From: UMGS172 sp045546555
GTDB lineage: Bacteria > Bacillota > Clostridia > Oscillospirales > Acutalibacteraceae
DNA: 36,272 nucleotides
Reading direction: 5' to 3'
Assembly (NCBI GenBank): GCA_045546555.1
Contig: JAZQCY010000060.1
Span: 1 to 36,272, forward strand
Below are positions 31,375 to 36,272 of the stretch, in pieces. The translations under genes and the position numbers were made by a program. The first letter of the stretch is position 1. Each line of letters starts with the position of its first letter. The notes under the pieces are model-generated. The model made no database searches and had not been told where the DNA came from. It was given only the letters and a program-made list of their open reading frames with translations.

Positions 31375-33237
31375 TTAAACTATCTTCTTTCTCAAAACCG
31401 TAAAACCGAGGCCGTCGATCTTTACAAGACCGTTCTGCGGCTTGTAGCCGAACACTATCTCGGCCTGCTCGAAGTCCTTGCCGACCGAAATTATCTGCTG
31501 CTCGTACCAACGGTTGGCGCAGACCAAGACCTCCTCGGTCTTGCCACGCCTTATGAAGGCAAAATGCCCTGCTCCCGATGAAACGGGAATAAAATCTCCG
31601 TCAATAAAGGCATCCGATGAACGGCGGAACTGACCCAGTCGCTTATAGAAATCGACAAGGTACTTATCCTCCCTGCCCCACGGATAAAAGCTACGGCAGA
31701 ACGGATCGCCGTAGCCCTCCATACCGGCCTCGTCGCCGTAGTAAAGTGACGGAATACCGGGGAGTGTGTACTGCAGCAATGCGGCAATATACAAAAGCTT
31801 TTTGGCGTGCCACAGCTCGTTTTCGTTCATCCGCTTGCCCGATTGCCAGGCACGGCCTCTGCCGCCCGTCGGCTCACCGCCGAGAGCCGTTAAAATACGC
31901 TCGGTGTCGTGGGTGCCGATGTGGTTCATCAAAAGGCGCAATGCAGGCCTTGGATAGTTTTCGCAGACGCTCATCACGGTATCGCAAAGGTCATCACCAC
32001 TGCCGCCCGTCAAAAATTTTATCAGCGCCGAAGCAAACGGATAGTTCATGACCGAATCGAGCTGTTTGCCCCTTAAATATCTGCGGCGCACACCGTAGCT
32101 TATCTTGTTGGTGGCATCCTCCCAGACCTCACCGATAATGATGGCATCGCTTTTTTCCGACTTTACCGCCTTGCGGATCTTATCAAGAAAGCTGTCGGGA
32201 AGCTCGTCGGCAACATCAAGTCGCCAGCCCGAAATGCCGCATTTCAACCATTTTCTCAAAACGCCGTTTTTACCCGTGATAAACTCGGAAAAAGCCTTGT
32301 CGTTTTCGTTGGTCTCGGGCAAGCTCGGTACGCCCCACCAAGCGCTGTAGCGGTTGGGCCAGTTGTGGAAATTGTACCAATCGTAATACGGCGATTCCTT
32401 GGACTCAAAGGCACCGACCGAATCGTAACGCTTGTAGCGGTTGAAATATATACTGTCATCACCCGTGTGGGAGAAAACACCGTCCAGAATAATGGCAATA
32501 CCAAGCTTTTTGGCTTCCTTGCAGAGCTTTTTAAGGTCGTCCTCGGTGCCGAGCATCGGGTCGATCTTCATATAGTCGGCCGTGTTGTAGCGGTGGTTGG
32601 AATGTGCCTCAAAAATGGGGTTCAGATAGATTATGCTGACACCCAGCTCCTTTAGATACGGCAGTTTTTGGCGTACGCCCTCAAGGTCGCCGCCGAAATA
32701 ATCGTTACCCAGCGAGCATTTTTCGCCCAACTGACGGTACTCGGGGGTCTCGTTAAGGGATTCGTGCATATAGCGGTCGTCGGGCACGTTGGCTTTCTTT
32801 GTGCCCGAATTATAAAAGCGGTCGGGGAAGATCTGATAGATGATTCCGCCTGAAAATTTATCGGGGGTCTTATAGTCGCTCTCATACACCGTCAGCTGCC
32901 ATTCGCCGCCGTCACGGGAAACGTAGCCTTCGCCGTTTTTAAAGCGTGTAACAAACTGTCTGCCCCACGGCGAATCAAAGCAAAAGCTGTACCAATAAAG
33001 TCCCTCGGGGAGTATCAGCTCGGTGGAGTACCAACGGTAATCCTTATCAAAGGTTTCGCCTGCGGTCAGCAGAATAAACTGCTCACGGCCTGCATCCTCG
33101 TGTATTTTGACAAATGCGCCCGAGCAATGCGCATCGTTATGCAAAAGCAGACGCAACGTGACGGGAGTGCCGTCACTAACTGCGCCAAACGGTGATTTAT
33201 ATAAAATATCTCGTGAATCAAAAGGGATAAATTTCAT
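31375..33237 (-). CDS. GH13 alpha-amylase-family enzyme (neopullulanase/cyclomaltodextrinase-like)
   Basis: A 620-residue GH13 enzyme that cleaves alpha-1,4 (and perhaps alpha-1,6) glucosidic bonds in malto-oligosaccharides or cyclodextrins. An N-terminal beta domain (about 1-120, CBM34-like) precedes the barrel. Catalytic residues are Asp 341 (WRLDVADE), Glu 370 (IIGEVWED) and Asp 444 (IGTHDTER). Region I is DGVFSHTGDDS and IYQIFPDRFYN marks the barrel start. No signal peptide, so it acts on imported sugars. The ATG at 33237 follows GAGGAAG; upstream alternatives lack a ribosome site. It has its own promoter and terminator and is divergent from the phosphate transporter. Confidence 0.92.
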   Translation of the reverse strand: MKFIPFDSRDILYKSPFGAVSDGTPVTLRLLLHNDAHCSGAFVKIHEDAGREQFILLTAGETFDKDYRWYSTELILPEGLYWYSFCFDSPWGRQFVTRFKNGEGYVSRDGGEWQLTVYESDYKTPDKFSGGIIYQIFPDRFYNSGTKKANVPDDRYMHESLNETPEYRQLGEKCSLGNDYFGGDLEGVRQKLPYLKELGVSIIYLNPIFEAHSNHRYNTADYMKIDPMLGTEDDLKKLCKEAKKLGIAIILDGVFSHTGDDSIYFNRYKRYDSVGAFESKESPYYDWYNFHNWPNRYSAWWGVPSLPETNENDKAFSEFITGKNGVLRKWLKCGISGWRLDVADELPDSFLDKIRKAVKSEKSDAIIIGEVWEDATNKISYGVRRRYLRGKQLDSVMNYPFASALIKFLTGGSGDDLCDTVMSVCENYPRPALRLLMNHIGTHDTERILTALGGEPTGGRGRAWQSGKRMNENELWHAKKLLYIAALLQYTLPGIPSLYYGDEAGMEGYGDPFCRSFYPWGREDKYLVDFYKRLGQFRRSSDAFIDGDFIPVSSGAGHFAFIRRGKTEEVLVCANRWYEQQIISVGKDFEQAEIVFGYKPQNGLVKIDGLGFTVLRKKIV

Positions 33238-33268
33238 TTTTCTCTTCCTCAAAACAGAATACCTTAAT

Positions 33269-33297
33269 ATGATACCTTATTTTGCTTCAATTTTCAA
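33269..33297 (-). promoter_or_regulatory. Promoter for the GH13 gene
   Basis: On the minus strand TTGAAA (33292-33297), 17 bases, TATCAT (33269-33274), 31 bases before the start codon. Confidence 0.68.
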
Positions 33298-33313
33298 GTG
33301 TGGGAGATGCAGT

Positions 33314-34330
33314 ATGGAGCTTTTTTGGCAAATAATTGTAATCTGCACCGAAAATCCGACCGCTTTAGCGGCAATTTTGCTGTCAGTAGCGCTGATGCTG
33401 GTCAACGGCTGGACCGATGCGCCTGTCAACATTGCCACCGCCATACGCTCGGGCGCCGTCAGCCCCAAAAACGCCATTTTGACGGCGGCCGTATGCAATT
33501 TTTTGGGAGCCGCCGCAATGGGACTTCTCGGAAGCTCGGTTGCGGTGGGGGTTTACAGTATTTCGGGACTTGACTCGGCAGGCGACAACGCACTCTATGC
33601 CCTTATATCGGCAGTCTTTTCGGTGGTGGTATGGTCACTTATTGCCTTGCGGTTTGGACTTCCCACAAGTGAAAGCCACGCTCTTTTCGCAGGGCTTGCG
33701 GGGTCGGGCATTGCCCTTAGGGGGCTTTCAGCCATCAACGGCACCGAATGGTTAAAGGTGCTTTTGGGTATTCTGCTTTCCACCCTACCTGTGGCCGTGT
33801 TGGCCTACCTTGCGGCACGGCTTTTAAAGACCGTGACCGACATCCCGTCCTTGACCTTTAAGCGTTTACAGTTGCTTGGGGCAATGCTGTCATCCTTTGC
33901 CCACGGTGCGCAGGACGGGCAAAAGTTTGCAGGGATACTCACGCTTGCGGCGGTGTTGGGGTCGGGTGTAAAGAGGCAGGCTGTAACGGTGCCGCTTTGG
34001 ACAGCCTTGGTCAGTGCGGCTGTCATTTCGTTGGGCACGCTTATCGGCGGCAAAAGGATAATCAAGCGGTTTGGATCACTTGCACCCAAAGACCCTGCGG
34101 CAGGCTTTGCCTCCGACCTTGTTTCGGCGGTGGTGCTGACGGTGTTGTCGGCGGTCGGTTTGCCTGCATCCACCACCCACGCAAAATCCTCAGCCGTTAT
34201 AGGCGCAGGTCGGTCTGATGCACAGACAACGCAGGATTCGGCCACCCTTCGGTCGATGGTGCTTGCCTGGGGATTGACCTTTCCTATATCGGCCGCACTC
34301 AGCTTTATAATAACAAAAATACTGACATAA
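33314..34330 (+). CDS. PiT-family inorganic phosphate transporter
   Basis: A 338-residue membrane protein with about nine to ten hydrophobic helices. The two inverted PiT signatures are present in altered form: VNGWTDAPVNIATAI near the N-terminus (corresponding to NGANDxANA) and SSFAHGAQDGQKFAGIL in the second half. PTSESHAL and PASTTHAKSSAVIGAG are the paired loops of the family. It imports phosphate driven by an ion gradient; the GWTDAP and GAQDGQ variants leave the exact ion or substrate open. The ATG at 33314 follows GGGAG; the frame extends far upstream into the divergent gene but that part is antisense shadow. No PhoU-like partner gene is adjacent. Confidence 0.9.
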   Translation: MELFWQIIVICTENPTALAAILLSVALMLVNGWTDAPVNIATAIRSGAVSPKNAILTAAVCNFLGAAAMGLLGSSVAVGVYSISGLDSAGDNALYALISAVFSVVVWSLIALRFGLPTSESHALFAGLAGSGIALRGLSAINGTEWLKVLLGILLSTLPVAVLAYLAARLLKTVTDIPSLTFKRLQLLGAMLSSFAHGAQDGQKFAGILTLAAVLGSGVKRQAVTVPLWTALVSAAVISLGTLIGGKRIIKRFGSLAPKDPAAGFASDLVSAVVLTVLSAVGLPASTTHAKSSAVIGAGRSDAQTTQDSATLRSMVLAWGLTFPISAALSFIITKILT

Positions 34331-34408
34331 AGCCGATTCCTTTCAAAGGTAAAGCGCTCAGTATATTTGTCCGTTTGCTTGCATAAAAATTGATGAAAGG
34401 TTGATTTT

Positions 34409-35908
34409 ATGAAGGTGAACGTTTTTATCAAAAACACCGTGGTGTTGGTTGCAACCTCGCTGATTTTGCGGTCGGTCGGGATATTTTTCAGGGTGTGGCA
34501 GGTCGACAAGATCGGCTCGGAGGGGATGGGGCTTTATCAGCTGATATTCTCGGTGTATATGCTGGCGGCGACCTTCTCGACGGCGGGTGTTTCGACCGCC
34601 GTGACCCGACTTGTTGCCGACAACGAGCACAAGGGTGAAGCGGCCGTTAAATCGGTAATGAAAACAGCAACGGCGGTGACCCTTTTGGCGGCGGCGGTGT
34701 CGGTAGCGGTGGTCTTCTTGGGTGCCGAGCCGATTGCCGTTTATTTGCTGAAGGACGAACGTGCCATACCCGCTTTAAAGATATTGAGCTTTTCCCTGCC
34801 GTTTATGGGTCTGTCGTCCTGCTTTCGGGGGTACTTCATTGCACGGCGCAAAACGGTTCAACCGTCGGTGGTGCAGCTGCTTGAGCAGGCCGTACGCATT
34901 GCCGTGGTTGTGACCTGTGTGGGGCTTTGGGCCGATAAAGGGCTGACCTATACTGCGGCGGCGGTGCTTTGCGGCGACTCGGTTGCCGAGGCATTTTCGT
35001 TTTTGGCCAATTGGCTTTTATACCTCCGTGACCGCAAGTGCCTTATTAAAGGCACGGCCTTGGACGGTGTTTTAAGGAAAATACTGCACATCGCAGTACC
35101 GATAACCGGCTCAAGCTATCTTTCCTCCATACTGCACACGGTTGAAAGCCTGCTCGTGCCCTTAAAGCTTACTGTTTTTCACGGGTCAAAGGGTCGTGGG
35201 CTTGAGCTTTTCGGCGCCATTCGAGGAATGGCGTTGCCGATACTGTTCTTCCCTGCCTCGTTTCTGACGTCACTTTCGACAATGCTCATCCCCGAGGTGT
35301 CGTCGGCTTCGGCCGCAGGAGATACCCTGTCGGTGCGTGACACGGTGTCGAAATCGGTCGGCACAACGCTCATAATGTCGACCCTTGTCGCCTGCTGCTT
35401 TATGTTCAACGCTTCCGATGTTGGGTGGGTAATCTACGGTGACCGTGACGTTGGGCAGATGATACTCGTATTGTCCCCTATTGTACCGTTGATGTACCTT
35501 GAAAGCGTTACGGCAGGCCTGCTTAAAGGGCTTGACTGTCAGGTCAACGTGCTGAAGGTCAACACCTTTGACTCCTGCTTTCGCATTTTGGCGGTGCTTT
35601 TCATTGTGCCTCGGTTTGGCATAAAGGGCTATCTTGCCATTATGATGATAAGCAACACCTTTACCTCGTCGTTAAGCGCTTGGTGCCTTTTTAAGGCGGC
35701 CGACATAAAGCCCGCCCTTGGGCAATGGGTTATGATGCCACTTGCCATTGGTGTGTTGGGCGGCATTTTGGGCAACCTTTTATCGGGCGGTATCGGGAAC
35801 ACCGTTTTGAGACTGACCGTATCTTTAGCGGTTCAGGTGGCGGTCTTCGCAATATACTTCGTCTTGCGGTCAAAACGCTCCTCGGTCACCCGTGTCCTGA
35901 AAGCGTGA
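34409..35908 (+). CDS. SpoVB/MurJ-like flippase (MOP superfamily)
   Basis: A 499-residue polytopic membrane protein with about 14 hydrophobic segments, of the MOP exporter superfamily polysaccharide/lipid II flippase group. The start (NTVVLVATSLILRSVGIFFRVW, then GLYQLIFSVYMLAATFSTAGVSTAVTRLV) matches stage V sporulation protein B and related proteins, which move lipid-linked precursors across the membrane for spore cortex or cell wall synthesis. The C-terminal half keeps GLDCQVNVLKVNTFDSCFRI, also typical. GAAAGG precedes the ATG. It lies 78 bases after the PiT gene with no terminator between. Whether it acts in sporulation or in general wall synthesis cannot be told from sequence. Confidence 0.85.
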   Translation: MKVNVFIKNTVVLVATSLILRSVGIFFRVWQVDKIGSEGMGLYQLIFSVYMLAATFSTAGVSTAVTRLVADNEHKGEAAVKSVMKTATAVTLLAAAVSVAVVFLGAEPIAVYLLKDERAIPALKILSFSLPFMGLSSCFRGYFIARRKTVQPSVVQLLEQAVRIAVVVTCVGLWADKGLTYTAAAVLCGDSVAEAFSFLANWLLYLRDRKCLIKGTALDGVLRKILHIAVPITGSSYLSSILHTVESLLVPLKLTVFHGSKGRGLELFGAIRGMALPILFFPASFLTSLSTMLIPEVSSASAAGDTLSVRDTVSKSVGTTLIMSTLVACCFMFNASDVGWVIYGDRDVGQMILVLSPIVPLMYLESVTAGLLKGLDCQVNVLKVNTFDSCFRILAVLFIVPRFGIKGYLAIMMISNTFTSSLSAWCLFKAADIKPALGQWVMMPLAIGVLGGILGNLLSGGIGNTVLRLTVSLAVQVAVFAIYFVLRSKRSSVTRVLKA

Positions 35909-35918
35909 ATTTTATATA

Positions 35919-35961
35919 TAAAAAACCGTTGCACCATCTCTTTTGGGAGATTTGCAGCGGT
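35919..35961 (-). terminator. Minus-strand intrinsic terminator
   Basis: ACCGTTGCA (35925-35933) with TGCAGCGGT (35953-35961) and ATCTC with GAGAT form an imperfect hairpin. On the minus strand it is followed by six U and AU-rich sequence. It implies a minus-strand transcript from the right, yet I find no convincing gene in 35962-36272: the best frame (35963-36064, 33 codons) has no ribosome site. An untranslated RNA is possible. Confidence 0.6.
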
Positions 35962-36077
35962 ATCAACGGCAACGCTTATTGGATGCTACAGTCTCAACAG
36001 TGCGGTCATTCTGTTTTCCTGCCTCATGTGTGTTGTGGCAAAGATCTTCTCCCGTGAGCATCATAATGGTGGTTGAA

Positions 36078-36261
36078 CGTGGAAATAACTCTGAAAGTGT
36101 TATTTCCACGCCAAATCTTCGATTTGGCAACAAATTTTCAAAGAAAATTTCACAACGACCATTGCAATGATGTAGAAAAACAATCAAATTTCAAGAAATT
36201 TGATTGTTTAAAAGCAGATAAATCTGCTTTTGTGGAAACGCTAAGCGTTTCCACATTCTAC
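36078..36261. repeat. Tandem array of perfect hairpins at the contig end
   Basis: At least six hairpins in under 190 bases: CGTGGAAATAAC/GTTATTTCCACG (36078-36110), GCCAAATC-TTC-GATTTGGC (36110-36128), AAATTTTC-AAA-GAAAATTT (36132-36150), CAATCAAATTTC-AA- and its complement (36181-36206), AAAAGCAGAT-AA-ATCTGCTTTT (36210-36231), GTGGAAACGC-TAA-GCGTTTCCAC (36232-36254). The last three are flanked by GTAGAA (36172) and TTCTAC (36256-36261), the same outer words in inverted orientation as in the paired elements elsewhere. Confidence 0.75.
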
Positions 36262-36272
36262 AATCATTATAA

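Noticed and set aside
35963..36187. 74-codon minus-strand frame at the right edge
   Set aside because: It reads through the hairpin array, and no ribosome site precedes any of its start codons. The terminator after it is real, but coding is unsupported.

Overview
The window looks like a chromosomal contig from an anaerobic, spore-lineage Clostridia bacterium, probably of the gut Oscillospiraceae/Ruminococcaceae type. This rests on the 16S 5' end at the left edge, strong AGGAGG ribosome binding sites, a SpoVB-family flippase, an electron-bifurcating type lactate dehydrogenase/Etf cluster, and several mucin- and glycan-directed enzymes. Both contig ends lie in repeated DNA: an rRNA operon on the left and a hairpin array on the right.

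Layout. 1-611: 5' end of a 16S rRNA gene on the minus strand, with its leader and promoters. 612-5231 (minus): a large secreted sialidase preceded by a PHP-domain hydrolase. 5268-7810 (plus): a class I aminotransferase and trpS. 7825-10802 (minus): a three-gene operon of a QueG-like Fe-S protein, a U32-type Fe-S protein and an AraC regulator. 11025-14416 (plus): etfB-etfA-lactate dehydrogenase. 14532-15652 (plus): a REP-associated tyrosine transposase (RAYT) and a peptidase E-like protein. 15801-17900 (minus): a FliB-like protein and a split ThrE/YjjPB exporter. 17913-22855: an AraC regulator divergent from an alpha-L-fucosidase, MBL hydrolase and L-fucose isomerase cluster. 23373-27456 (plus): another MBL hydrolase and two tandem GH16 enzymes. 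27524-29767 (minus): two tandem polysaccharide deacetylase-like proteins and a Nudix hydrolase. 29895-30797 (plus): an M14 carboxypeptidase. 31375-33237 (minus): a GH13 neopullulanase-like enzyme. 33314-35908 (plus): a PiT phosphate transporter and a SpoVB-like flippase.

Metabolic theme. Sialidase and fucosidase/fucose isomerase point to use of host mucin sugars. The GH16, GH13 and deacetylase genes point to other glucans or glycans. The LDH/Etf cluster would oxidise lactate (inferred from family knowledge). No fuculokinase, fuculose aldolase, sialic acid lyase or sugar transporter lies in the window.

The most unusual feature is a family of short dispersed hairpin units that share a GTAG foot (CTAC on the other strand), while the stem sequence varies with compensating changes. 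Units occur singly, as head-to-head pairs bounded by GTAG...CTAC, and as mosaics in two intergenic clusters. One pair lies inside the reading frame of the only RAYT gene in the window, and one unit supplies the stop codon of the aminotransferase gene. GTAG-footed palindromes plus a RAYT are the known signature of REP/BIME systems, best described in Proteobacteria. Here they appear in a Clostridia genome with strongly diversified stems.
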